From the NCBI GenBank assembly GCA_023415075.1, contig JAEZLU010000362.1, forward strand, positions 1-21,669: DNA of 21,669 bases. Direction: 5' to 3'. Position numbers and translations under genes: made by a program. Shown piece after piece: positions 1 through 7,423 of this stretch; position 1 is the stretch's first letter, and every line of letters begins with the position of its first letter. The stretch is from Bacillota bacterium. GTDB taxonomy: Bacteria; Bacillota; Negativicutes; Sporomusales; UBA7701. The notes beneath the pieces are model-generated. The model was not told where the DNA came from. It saw only the letters and a program-made list of their open reading frames with translations, and made no database searches.

Positions 1-1171
1 CAAAAGATATACGGCTTAGAACCTGCTCTTCAACCGCCTTGTTTTCGGTAAACAAGTAAAGTGCGAGAGGTTTGGGGCGGCGGTTAATCATGTTGATGGC
101 TTCATCCAGTTCACGATACTCTAGTACTGGCAGAATTGGTCCAAAAAGCTCGTCTTCCATTGCTGCACTGTCCCATGAGACATTATCCAATATGGTTGGC
201 TCAATATATAAATCTTCGCTGTCGGTTTTGCCGCCATAAACAATCTTCGCTGCATCGCGCTCCAAGATGGCAGCAACCCGGTCGAATTCGCGTGCGTTGA
301 CGATCCGCCCATAATTGATAGCTTGCTGGGCATCCATTCCGTATGTGGCGATCAACGCTTCCTTCATTTTTACAATCAGCCGTTCCTTAACCTCACTTTG
401 AACAAGCACATAGTCGGGTGCGATGCATGTTTGCCCAGCATTGAGGCATTTGCCCCACATAATGCGTTTGGCTGCCCGGTCAATATTAGCCGACGAATCA
501 ACAATCACCGGGCTTTTTCCCCCAAGTTCCAATGTCACCGGCACAAGGTTTTCGGCAGCTGCTTTCATAACAATCTTGCCAACTGGAACGCTACCGGTGA
601 AGAATATGTAATCAAAGGGCGCATGAATAAGCGGCGTCATAGTCTCCCGGCCGCCTTCCATAACGCGGATATAATGCGGATCGAAAGTGGTGCTGATGAT
701 TTTTGTGACGACGGCTGTTACGGTCGGCGTGGCCGTCGCCGGCTTAAGAACTGCGCAGTTTCCTGCGGCAATCGCGCCGATCAGCGGTTCGATCAAGAGT
801 TGAAAAGGATAATTGAACGGCCCAATAATCAGTACAGTGCCATAAGGCTCGCTGAGGATAAAGCTCTTAGCCGGAAAGATGTGAAGCGGCGATCTTACTT
901 TTTGGGGTTTCATCCAGCTTCTTAGATGCGCCAAACTGTCCTTGATACTTTCGAGGGTAAAATCGATTTCCGTGGCGTAAGCTTCAAACTTGCTTTTGTG
1001 CAAATCCTTATATAGGGCATCAACGATTTCCCCCTCGTGGCGGTGGATAGCATCACGCAATTTCTGCAATTGCTGCAGACGAAAGGACACTTCCCTGGTG
1101 CGGTTGCTTTCGAAAAACCGCTTGTGCTCATCGAGAAATTGCTGGACACTTTGTGAAATCGAAGCTTCCAC
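1..1171 (-). CDS. NAD(P)-dependent aldehyde dehydrogenase, 3' end outside window
   Basis: This gene oxidises an aldehyde to the carboxylate with NAD(P). About 390 residues are readable without a stop before the left edge; family members near 455-460 residues suggest that about 65 C-terminal residues are missing. Visible landmarks are GPFNYP (N120), LKPA (K144), FTGS (191-194), LELGGKSP (general base E215) and AGQTC (nucleophile C249), then FGPILPV. The sequence resembles the short, membrane-anchored or soluble ALDH group (YwdH/AlkH-like) rather than the 490-residue type. The start is GTG at 1171, because AAGGAGG lies 7 bases upstream and no ATG is well placed. It follows the ArsR-type gene by 27 bases, so the two probably form one transcript controlled by that repressor. 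Codon use and base composition look more AT-rich than in genes further right. The substrate cannot be told from sequence. Confidence 0.93.
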   Translation of the reverse strand, partial: MEASISQSVQQFLDEHKRFFESNRTREVSFRLQQLQKLRDAIHRHEGEIVDALYKDLHKSKFEAYATEIDFTLESIKDSLAHLRSWMKPQKVRSPLHIFPAKSFILSEPYGTVLIIGPFNYPFQLLIEPLIGAIAAGNCAVLKPATATPTVTAVVTKIISTTFDPHYIRVMEGGRETMTPLIHAPFDYIFFTGSVPVGKIVMKAAAENLVPVTLELGGKSPVIVDSSANIDRAAKRIMWGKCLNAGQTCIAPDYVLVQSEVKERLIVKMKEALIATYGMDAQQAINYGRIVNAREFDRVAAILERDAAKIVYGGKTDSEDLYIEPTILDNVSWDSAAMEDELFGPILPVLEYRELDEAINMINRRPKPLALYLFTENKAVEEQVLSRISF

Positions 1172-1198
1172 TATTACCCCTCCTTAGCTATTTATCGT

Positions 1199-1516
1199 TC
1201 AAGTTTGATGTGGTCTAACACAATCTCGTTCGACAATAAACACCAGTTCTTTCAGCATCTTCAAAGAATCTTCCAGAGAAAGACGATAATACCGCTGTGT
1301 TCCTTGCTGTTCTACCTGGACCAAACCTTTATCTAGAAGAAGCTTCAGGTGGTGCGAAATTGCTGGTCGTGAGAGATGTGAATGGTCGGCAATTTCATTC
1401 ACCGTTAGCTTGTCGTGCCGGGACAGCAATAGCAGAATATCCTGGCGATGCGGGTCACTCAGTGTCTGAAAAACCGGAATGCAGGTACGAAATAATTGCA
1501 AAGCTTGTTGGCTCAT
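1199..1516 (-). CDS. ArsR-family winged-helix transcriptional regulator
   Basis: A 105-residue DNA-binding repressor of the ArsR/SmtB fold. The N-terminal helix contains the SDPHRQDILLLL segment, followed by the winged-helix recognition region LSRPAISHHLKLLLDKGLV (about 48-67) and the wing QGTQRYYRLS. The metal-binding ELCVCD-type cysteine motif is absent; only C12 and a C-terminal cysteine are present, so a non-metal signal is likely. The start ATG at 1516 has GGGAGG 7 bases upstream. A perfect-arm palindrome 37-60 bases upstream of the start is the obvious operator and implies autoregulation. The downstream aldehyde dehydrogenase is probably the controlled target. The family call is firm; the inducer is unknown. 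Confidence 0.92.
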   Translation of the reverse strand: MSQQALQLFRTCIPVFQTLSDPHRQDILLLLSRHDKLTVNEIADHSHLSRPAISHHLKLLLDKGLVQVEQQGTQRYYRLSLEDSLKMLKELVFIVERDCVRPHQT

Positions 1517-1552
1517 TGTTCATCCTCCCGTTCTAGAATAATTTATCTTTAG

Positions 1553-1576
1553 GTTTAATCGTTCAAACGATTAAAC
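1553..1576. promoter_or_regulatory. Palindromic operator of the ArsR-type regulator
   Basis: Two perfect 11-base arms, GTTTAATCGTT and AACGATTAAAC, flank a 2-base centre. The site is just upstream of the arsR-type start, where repressors of this family bind to block their own promoter. TTTAAA-like sequence continues on one side. The binding protein is inferred from position. Confidence 0.75.
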
Positions 1577-1942
1577 TTTTAAACCAATTTCAGTTTACTA
1601 CACATTTTTCTCATAATCAACCTATTTTTAGTCACCGTGGTTTTTACTACACTAATTGGTTCGGGATTTATAGGACATTGGCTAGCAACTGCTTCGTTAC
1701 CCAGGCAGCGGCCCGAATAGCCGCGAAGCTGGCCGGCATGTAGCAAACACTTCGCTTAGTGAACCCTTGCCATATAACAACCCCGACTCGGCCGCATGTC
1801 AAGATCGCAACTAGCGCCGAACGGTCGCCATGATATGTAGCCGAGGTAGAGCCATAACGCTCAAAAGGATTCGCTGGGGGCCGGTGGGCAATCCTCGAAA
1901 AAGGGTAGCACAAAAAACCCTCAAGGCACCAAGTAAGGCATC
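1577..1942. other. Intergenic stretch without a supported gene
   Basis: About 370 bases between the ArsR operator and the tRNA relic. The minus strand can be read as an 81-codon open frame (1668-1913) of protein-like composition, but it lacks a ribosome site and resembles no family I recognise. I see no RNA gene here. It may be decayed coding sequence. Confidence 0.4.
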
Positions 1943-1982
1943 AAAAACAAAAAGACCCCGCGAGTTCAAACCCGCGAAGCCT
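1943..1982 (-). terminator. Terminator-like hairpin of the tRNA-Val relic
   Basis: On the minus strand GGCTTCGCGGG and CTCGCGGGGTC form a stem around a short loop, followed by TTTTTGTTTTT. It corresponds in position and partly in sequence to the terminator of the intact tRNA-Val at 9097-9171. Confidence 0.6.
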
Positions 1983-1991
1983 TGCACTACC

Positions 1992-2085
1992 TGGTGGGGC
2001 GTGCTGGTTTTAAACCAGCGGCCTCTTGAATGTGAAGCAAGAACCTGGCATCTATTTTACGCCGTTCTCCCCCGCTTACCTAAAT
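1992..2085 (-). pseudogene. Decayed tRNA-Val(CAC) copy
   Basis: The 3' half matches the intact tRNA-Val at 9097-9171 nearly base for base: anticodon loop TTCACAT, 3' anticodon strand TCAAG, variable region, T-stem GCTGG/CCAGC, and encoded ACCA. The T-loop is TTTAAAA instead of TTCGAAA, so the invariant C56 is lost. The anticodon stem has a mismatch. The 5' half is only faintly recognisable and seems to carry about 20 extra bases. It cannot fold as a functional tRNA. It may be a degenerated duplicate or the scar of an element that used tRNA-Val as its target. Confidence 0.75.
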
Positions 2086-2096
2086 CCCATCGTTAC

Positions 2097-2843
2097 TCAA
2101 ACCTTAAAAAGCATATATACCGCTGTATAAAGCAAGACAATATTGGTTATCACCTGAAATACATTTTGCCTAACCCGCGGAAAGATATAATGCCCGCACA
2201 GCACCCCGACCGCGGCAATCGGAGCCAGTAGCAGCGAAGAATATATTGCCCCGCTTTCAATATTGGCGGTCACCGCCTGCGCCAGGATGGTGGCAATGTA
2301 GACGACACCGAAAAACGCCAGTGTTGTGCTCCTGACAACCCTTTTGTCGGTATTATTGGCGCTGAAATATAAGGCCAGCGGAACACCGGGCAAGCCGATA
2401 CTTGCGGTAAGAATACCGGAACAAAAACCTGCCAGCAGTTCATGGACAGCATTGGGCATTTTCCGTTCCGCGGGATACCGGCTTAGCCGGGACCTGTACT
2501 GGCTATATAGCAAAAAACATGTTACCGCCAGAACAACGACACTTACCATTATCTTCAAAGAGTCCAGACTAATGTACTCGTATATCCACAGTCCGAGAGG
2601 AACGCCCAGAAGACTGCCGATCGCCAGCCGGCGAAACAGTGAGTAGTCGATATTATCCCTGATCCGGGGCAGCAGAATAAGGGCGATAAAAAAAGATAGA
2701 AATATGCTTATTTGAATACTATCCCGCGAGTTGTATACCAAAAGCAAAAACGGGGTCGCCGTAATTGCGAAGCCAAAACCGGTAACGGCTTGCAGTGTCG
2801 AAGCGAAGAAAACGATTACGCCGGCCAGAAACCATTCTTGCAT
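2097..2843 (-). CDS. TauE/SafE-family membrane exporter
   Basis: A 248-residue integral membrane protein with about eight hydrophobic segments. It has the family's characteristic start (VIVFFASTLQAVTGFGFAI, about 9-27) with the first TGFGFA half-motif, and a second related half after LLAGFCSGILTASIGLPGVP (about 134-153), reflecting the internal duplication typical of TauE/SafE. Known members move sulfite, sulfoacetate or other small organic anions across the inner membrane. The start ATG at 2843 has only a weak ribosome site (GGTGA), consistent with translation from an upstream transcript. The preceding MFS gene ends 37 bases away on the same strand, so the two are likely co-transcribed. The substrate is unknown. 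Confidence 0.88.
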   Translation of the reverse strand: MQEWFLAGVIVFFASTLQAVTGFGFAITATPFLLLVYNSRDSIQISIFLSFFIALILLPRIRDNIDYSLFRRLAIGSLLGVPLGLWIYEYISLDSLKIMVSVVVLAVTCFLLYSQYRSRLSRYPAERKMPNAVHELLAGFCSGILTASIGLPGVPLALYFSANNTDKRVVRSTTLAFFGVVYIATILAQAVTANIESGAIYSSLLLAPIAAVGVLCGHYIFPRVRQNVFQVITNIVLLYTAVYMLFKV

Positions 2844-2880
2844 AATCTCACCGTTTCCTCATCATTATCCGGAGATTTAA

Positions 2881-4083
2881 CTAGCGCCGGCCCCCAGCCA
2901 TAGCGGCAGCCGACGACAGTCGACGCAAAACCAGCATACAGGCCGCACCAACCAGTGGTCCGGCCGCCAGGCTGGCAAAGGCGACACCCCAGCCGTAGGC
3001 GTCGAGAAAAATACCGAACAGCTTGGGGGTAATTACGGTCATGCTATAGCCAACCACCGACTGTAAGCCAAGGGCCAGGCCAAGGCCGCTCTCCGGCACG
3101 AGCTCGGTAAGGCCGGCCTTGAAGATAGCCGAATCGGCAACAATAAAAAAGCCGTAGACAAGGCCGACCAGCGTTAACAGCCACACCGGTGCCGTGGCCA
3201 GCCAGCCGAAAACCAGGGCGCACGTCCCGCTTATAAGCATAGCGGCGGCCGTGGTGATGCAGCGGCCGGTCCTGTCCGACAGCCAGCCGGCCAATCCCGG
3301 AGATATCCCGCCCATCGCCGTGCAGGCGGCGGCGATCACCCCGCCGAAAGCCAAGGCTGCGTTCGCGTCCATCCCCTTGATGGACAGGGCATAGCTGAAG
3401 AAAGCGCCGATCCAGCCCCAAAAGGCGTAGAGTTCCCACATATGGCCGGCATAGCCGCCGATTATCAGCCAGGCGGCTCGGTTGGCCACCAGCGGCGGCC
3501 GGGGAGACGCCGCTTTGTCCAACCGTGTCATCATCGCCGTCATCGGCGGCTCCGGCACCCTGAACCAGACCAGCGCCGCCGCCGGGAAAGCCCACACGCT
3601 GGTCAGCAGCAGCGCGGTCTGCCAGGAAAAAAGCGAAGCCAGCGGCGAGGCGACAAAATAAGCGCCGGCGTATGCCGCCACGGTCGAGCAGGTATATATG
3701 CCAATGGCCCGCCCCCGCTCCTGGCCCGGGTACCAGCGGCACAGCATCTGCATTCCGGGAACGTACAGCCCGCCCTGACCCAGCCCCGCCAGCGTCCGCC
3801 ATAGCAATGCCGACGAATAGTCGTGAGCGAAAAAAACAAACCCCAGCCCCGCCAGTCCTGTCTCCACCGCCGACAGGGCAAAGGTAAGCCGTCCACCTAT
3901 CCTGTCGGTAAGCCAGCCGGTAAAAAGAACAGCCGCCACGTAGCCAAGCTGAAAGGCCCCGAGAATTGTGCCTGCCTGGTCATTCGTCAGCCACCAGGCC
4001 TCTTTCAGCACAGGGATAACGGCAGCAAAGTTGTACCAGATAAGCATGGCGGCAAACTGAGCCATACAAAGCAGTAAGAGCAC
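2881..4083 (-). CDS. MFS transporter with in-frame stop at the apparent start
   Basis: A major facilitator of about 400 residues and 12 membrane segments. The loop 2-3 signature GWLTDRIGGR is at about 57-66, and the same kind of motif recurs between the halves as GWLSDRTGR. The frame is open from GTG 4083, but that codon has no ribosome site. In the same frame, TTG at 4111-4113 sits 7 bases after GGAGGAG (4121-4127). It would begin MSGEAGN and then meet TAA at 4090-4092, three codons before the GTG. The natural N-terminus therefore seems interrupted by a nonsense codon; translation may restart at GTG 4083 or ATG 4065. Everything after this point is intact. It probably shares a transcript with the TauE-type gene. 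The substrate is not identifiable. Confidence 0.85.
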   Translation of the reverse strand: MLLLLCMAQFAAMLIWYNFAAVIPVLKEAWWLTNDQAGTILGAFQLGYVAAVLFTGWLTDRIGGRLTFALSAVETGLAGLGFVFFAHDYSSALLWRTLAGLGQGGLYVPGMQMLCRWYPGQERGRAIGIYTCSTVAAYAGAYFVASPLASLFSWQTALLLTSVWAFPAAALVWFRVPEPPMTAMMTRLDKAASPRPPLVANRAAWLIIGGYAGHMWELYAFWGWIGAFFSYALSIKGMDANAALAFGGVIAAACTAMGGISPGLAGWLSDRTGRCITTAAAMLISGTCALVFGWLATAPVWLLTLVGLVYGFFIVADSAIFKAGLTELVPESGLGLALGLQSVVGYSMTVITPKLFGIFLDAYGWGVAFASLAAGPLVGAACMLVLRRLSSAAAMAGGRR

Positions 4084-4151
4084 CCTTGTTTAATTGCCCG
4101 CTTCCCCTGACAAGTTTTCTCTCCTCCGTTTACACCGCCTTAAATCCGTAC

Positions 4152-4180
4152 AAAAGAAAGCTGCCTAGCAGCTTTCTTTT
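4152..4180. terminator. Bidirectional terminator hairpin around the pduL stop codon
   Basis: Perfect 13-base arms AAAAGAAAGCTGC and GCAGCTTTCTTTT enclose a 3-base loop, which on the minus strand is the TAG stop of the pduL remnant. T-rich tails occur on both strands. It would end pduL transcription and insulate the MFS-TauE pair. Confidence 0.7.
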
Positions 4181-4700
4181 AGCAGTTCGACCAAATCGCC
4201 GTTTTTCAGGCCGACGGCATTTGCCTCATCAACATCAAGATGCAGCTCCAGGCTGAACTTATCGCTTACCCTGATAAGCACCTCGTGAAAAGTCACTCCC
4301 CGGGGGCCTCCGCACTTGACGCTGATCCGCTGCCGGTCGCTACAACCCCAAAAAGCCGCATCAGATGAGTGCATATGATTGTGGCGGGCGGCGACGATGG
4401 CCCCTTCGCTGAGGATCACCGTGCCCGCCGGTCCAAGCAGCGTTAAAGTACCTGACCCCGCCAGATCGCCGGAGTCGCGCACCGGCGCCCGGATTCCGAG
4501 TCACACACAATCGGAGGACGCCAACTCAACCTGAGTCTTGTCCCGCAGTGGCCCGAGAATCCGGACTCCTTCAATGGCCCCTTTCGGCCCGGCCACAAGA
4601 ATGCGCTCCTGACAAGCAAATTGTCCGGGCTGGGATAAATTTTTGAAATGAGTCAAGCGGCCGCTGCCGAAGTACGATACAGCCCTCGCGCTGGGTAGCC
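4165..4700 (-). pseudogene. pduL: Broken phosphate propanoyltransferase (PduL-type phosphotransacylase)
   Basis: PduL exchanges acyl-CoA and acyl phosphate in short-chain fatty acid metabolism. Reading from just after the upstream MFS stop gives YFGSGRLTHFKNLSQPGQFA, GPKGAIEGVRILGP and LRDKTQVELASSDCV, then an in-frame TGA at 4501-4503. The same frame continues as LGIRAPVRDSGDLAGS, with the second domain carrying the zinc-binding ARHNHM histidines and ending VSDKFSLELHLDVDEANA. The first 50 or so residues, including the NRHVHL zinc motif of the family, are missing, and the remnant abuts the MFS gene's end. The 105-codon open part (4165-4482) is only the C-terminal half. A 5' deletion plus a nonsense codon makes function unlikely. 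The family assignment is strong. Confidence 0.85.
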
Positions 4701-4707
4701 GGGCTGG

Positions 4708-6036
4708 TTAAGCCTTTTCCGACACGGCTGCGGCCGGTGCTTCGGCGGCCTGGGCCTGACGGGCGCGAGCGCCTATCCAGCGGGCCGACAGGGCGCTAAC
4801 TAGGCCGGCAAAGGCCACATAAGCGCAAATCGTCGTCGTATCTCCGTTACCGTATTTCAGCAGCGCCGTGGCGATGATCGGCGTCAGGCCGCTGGCGAAG
4901 ATACCCGAGAACTGATAGACAAAGGATATGCCGGTATAGCGGACCTTGGTATCAAAAAGTTCGGCAAACAGCGCGGCCTCCGGCCCATAGATCGACGCGT
5001 AGAAGATGCCGAAAGGAATGATGATAGACATCCAGATGAGAGTAACATTGCCACTGCTGCTGTTTATCAGCCAGAAAGCCGGGAAAGAAGAAAAACCGGT
5101 GATAAGGCTGCCCCAGAAATACACCTTCGTGCGGCCCAGCCTGTCGGACATATGGCCGAACAGGGGAATAAAGAAGCACATGACGATCGAAGCGATCATG
5201 ACGCCGAGCAGGGCGTCGGTGCGAGAAATCTTGATGGTGTTGGCCAGGTAGCCGATGATAAATACCCCGAAGATGTTGAAGAACACGCCGTCGATACACC
5301 GGGCGCCCATGCCGGCTAGCACGTTTCCTGGGTATTTCTTGATCATTTCGACGAACGGGATCTTGACTTCGGCGTTTTGTTTTTTGACGTTCTGGAACTC
5401 CGGCGTTTCCATGACATTCACCCGGATCCAGATGCCCACCGCCACCAGTACGACGCTGACGATAAAGCCGACCCGCCAGCCCCATTCCATGAACTGAGCG
5501 TCAGTCAGAGTGTAGGACAGGAGGGCGACTACGCCCGAGGCCAGACAAAGGCCGATCGACAGGCCTATTTGCGGGATACTGGCGTAAAAGCCGCGCTCCG
5601 TCGGGGCCGCGTATTCATAGGTCATCAGGACCGCGCCGCCCCACTCGCCGCCAAGGCCGATACCCTGAAAGACCCGCAGCAGAAGCAGTATGATCGGCGC
5701 CCATACGCCAATCTGCGCATAAGTAGGCACAAAACCGATAGCCACCGTTGAAACGCCCATTATCATCAAGGTCATGACAAGCATGCTCTTGCGGCCGATC
5801 TTGTCGCCGAAATGGCCGAAGATTACGCCACCCAGCGGCCGGGTGACAAAACCGACAGCAAAGGTGGTATAAGCCAAAAGGGTGGAAATCAGTGGATCGC
5901 CGGTCGGGAAATACAGTTTATTAAATACAATCCCGGCTGCCACGCCGTATAGGAAGAAATCATACCACTCGATCGTAGCCCCTATAAGGCTCGCGGTTAC
6001 AACCCGTTTAATCATTTGTTTGCTGGTATTTTCCAT
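4708..6036 (-). CDS. MFS transporter, metabolite:H+ symporter (MHS) type
   Basis: A 442-residue proton-coupled uptake carrier of the MHS branch (relatives of ProP, KgtP, ShiA, PcaK). Visible features are the N-terminal SLIGATIEWYDFFLYG, the signature GHFGDKIGRKSML after the second segment, RVFQGIGLGGEWGGAVL in segment 4, and GHMSDRLGRTKV in the second half. The C-terminus is Ala-rich and hydrophilic. The start ATG at 6036 is chosen over a longer frame because AAGGAGG lies 7 bases before it. MHS carriers usually take up organic acids or osmolytes; the substrate is unknown here. The gene stands alone, 250 bases downstream of the MCP-like gene. Its upstream region has a nested inverted repeat (6125-6170) that could bind a regulator. 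Its stop borders the truncated pduL. Confidence 0.93.
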   Translation of the reverse strand: MENTSKQMIKRVVTASLIGATIEWYDFFLYGVAAGIVFNKLYFPTGDPLISTLLAYTTFAVGFVTRPLGGVIFGHFGDKIGRKSMLVMTLMIMGVSTVAIGFVPTYAQIGVWAPIILLLLRVFQGIGLGGEWGGAVLMTYEYAAPTERGFYASIPQIGLSIGLCLASGVVALLSYTLTDAQFMEWGWRVGFIVSVVLVAVGIWIRVNVMETPEFQNVKKQNAEVKIPFVEMIKKYPGNVLAGMGARCIDGVFFNIFGVFIIGYLANTIKISRTDALLGVMIASIVMCFFIPLFGHMSDRLGRTKVYFWGSLITGFSSFPAFWLINSSSGNVTLIWMSIIIPFGIFYASIYGPEAALFAELFDTKVRYTGISFVYQFSGIFASGLTPIIATALLKYGNGDTTTICAYVAFAGLVSALSARWIGARARQAQAAEAPAAAVSEKA

Positions 6037-6286
6037 TCCCGTTCCTCCTTCGAATGCTCGAGCGCAGATTTGACGCGGCCAACGCCGCTTCCGGCCGACC
6101 CGATTCAACTATTGGGAAAATTACGATAGTAAAACTGAATAATAACCAGGCTGGTCGACCCCTTACTATCCGGTTTTCATTTTTCGACCACACCTGGCGT
6201 TATTTGGCGCAACAGGAAGTATATACGCCAGAGCGCGGCCAAATCCTACATCCCTCCCTCATACAGCAGCATCGGACCTTCAGTCC
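6037..6286. other. Intergenic region upstream of the MHS transporter
   Basis: GATAGTAA (6125-6132) and TTACTATC (6163-6170) form an inverted repeat, and between them lies the palindrome ACCAG-G-CTGGT (6145-6155). I found no sigma-54 promoter or convincing sigma-A promoter. Past the MCP-like stop, CAGCAG...CTGCTG with an inner GGAC/GTCC could form a hairpin but has no T-run. Confidence 0.4.
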
Positions 6287-7125
6287 TTACTGCTGATTAA
6301 ACAACGACTCGGCCAGCGTGTTCAGTTGGCCGGCGGTGCCGGCCGCCTGTTGGACCGCCTCGGCAATATTCCCCATGGCCTGAGCCACAACAGCGATAGC
6401 CTGATTAAGCTGCTCTGTCTGCTCGTGCATCCGGCCGCTGCCTGTCTGGATAGCTTGCATGACGGCGTAAATCTCGCCCACCGAACCGGCGCTCTTCGCC
6501 GCCAGCTTGCGAATCTCGTCGGCCACAACGCCGAAGCCGCGTCCCAGGTCGCCTACGCGGGCTGCCTCGATAGCGGCGTTCAGACCCAGAAGGTTGGTCT
6601 GGGCGGCGACGTTCCTGATGATAGCTAGAACCTGGCCCGTGTCGCTGGCCTGTCGCTTAGCCTCTGTCGCCAGGCTGGCCATAACATGAAAGTTGGAAGA
6701 TATCTCCTCAGTCTCGGCGTTGATTTCTTCCATCGTCGCTGCCATCGCTGTCATGTTGTCGGTGAGTCGCACGGCCATCTGACGCAGGTTGTCCTGCAAA
6801 GTGACCGCCTGCTGGAAAGTATCGCCCCGGCCACTTCGTCATCCTGACCGAAAACAGGTGTGGCTACGGCGATAAACGGAACACCCCACAGGGAAGCGTC
6901 CATCCGCTTTACTATTTTCCGCCGCTCAGCCTGCGCTATCTTGATGGTCATTTCCGGGTTTAGGGCCGTGCCGACCTTTATCTTGAGATCAAGCGTCCGG
7001 CCGGGATTATAATACACGAATTTCTCCCTGTTGGCGATCGAGATGCTGATATCAGCCTGCACCAGTTCGGCAGCCTGCGGCAAAATATGAATATAATGCT
7101 CCAGTGAAACTGCGGACAAGTCCAT
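6287..7125 (-). pseudogene. Soluble MCP-like chemotaxis signal protein, frameshifted
   Basis: The N-terminal part (start ATG 7125, after GAGGTGA) is a roughly 100-residue sensor domain with VQADISISIANREKFVYY and WGVPFIAVATPVFG. The C-terminal part is a classic methyl-accepting signalling tip: NVAAQTNLLGLNAAIEAARV, GRGFGVVADEIRKLA. There is no membrane segment, so it would be cytosolic. The two parts are in different frames. The first runs out of sense after DDEVAG and the second begins at about FQQAVTLQDNLRQM. A run of four C at 6825-6828 (G on the coding strand) is the likely site; one extra base restores a continuous frame of about 280 codons. It is either a real frameshift or a sequence error. 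A sigma-54 promoter lies upstream, so the neighbouring activator probably controls it. Confidence 0.82.
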
Positions 7126-7193
7126 AACGTCACCTCGCAAGGCATTACCAGTAAAGGCCTTAATCCACTACGTTCAACCGCGAACATACTATA

Positions 7194-7209
7194 AGCAAGA
7201 AAAATGCCA
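7194..7209 (-). promoter_or_regulatory. Sigma-54 promoter of the MCP-like gene
   Basis: The minus strand reads TGGCATTTTTCTTGCT, against the consensus TGGCACRNNNNTTGCW. The GG and GC doublets are correctly spaced; the differences are T for C at position 6 and T for the purine at position 7. Transcription would start about 7184, some 60 bases before ATG 7125. Confidence 0.72.
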
Positions 7210-7238
7210 ACCCCCGGAAGCCCGGAAATCGGCATTTT
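7201..7238. other. Inverted repeat overlapping the -24 element
   Basis: AAAATGCC (7201-7208) and GGCATTTT (7231-7238) form 8-base arms with CCGG repeats inside. It might act as a weak terminator for the activator transcript or as a regulatory fold. It overlaps the -24 box of the sigma-54 promoter. Confidence 0.4.
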
Positions 7239-7329
7239 AATACCTTTCTTAAGTATTTACTTGTGCAATCCTGCCACGCCGGTAGTCATAACCACCCCTA
7301 ATATCCCAATAACTAGCGAACAACCGACC

Positions 7330-7423
7330 GTTGCAATATCGCCACTCGACAGTGGCGATATTGCAACATCAGCTCTTAATATCACCACTCGATAGCGGCG
7401 AACTTGCAACATCAGCTCTTAAT
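7330..7423. promoter_or_regulatory. Candidate enhancer (UAS): long palindrome and tandem repeat
   Basis: GTTGCAATATCGCCACT and AGTGGCGATATTGCAAC are perfect 17-base arms around CGAC (7330-7367). A diverged copy follows at a 43-base period (45-base units 7336-7380 and 7379-7423), and the second unit overlaps the end of the sigma-54 activator gene. The sites lie roughly 145-240 bases upstream of the predicted sigma-54 start, the usual range for activator binding. No T-run follows the hairpin on either strand, so a simple terminator is less likely. Confidence 0.55.

Noticed and set aside
1668..1913. 81-codon minus-strand frame
   Set aside because: Protein-like but without a ribosome site, promoter or recognisable family; kept only as an intergenic note.
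1992..2085. Functional second tRNA-Val
   Set aside because: The T-loop has lost C56, the anticodon stem is mismatched and the 5' half does not pair.
4501..4503. In-frame UGA of pduL as selenocysteine
   Set aside because: PduL enzymes have no catalytic cysteine at this place, no insertion element is visible, and the 5' end of the gene is missing anyway.
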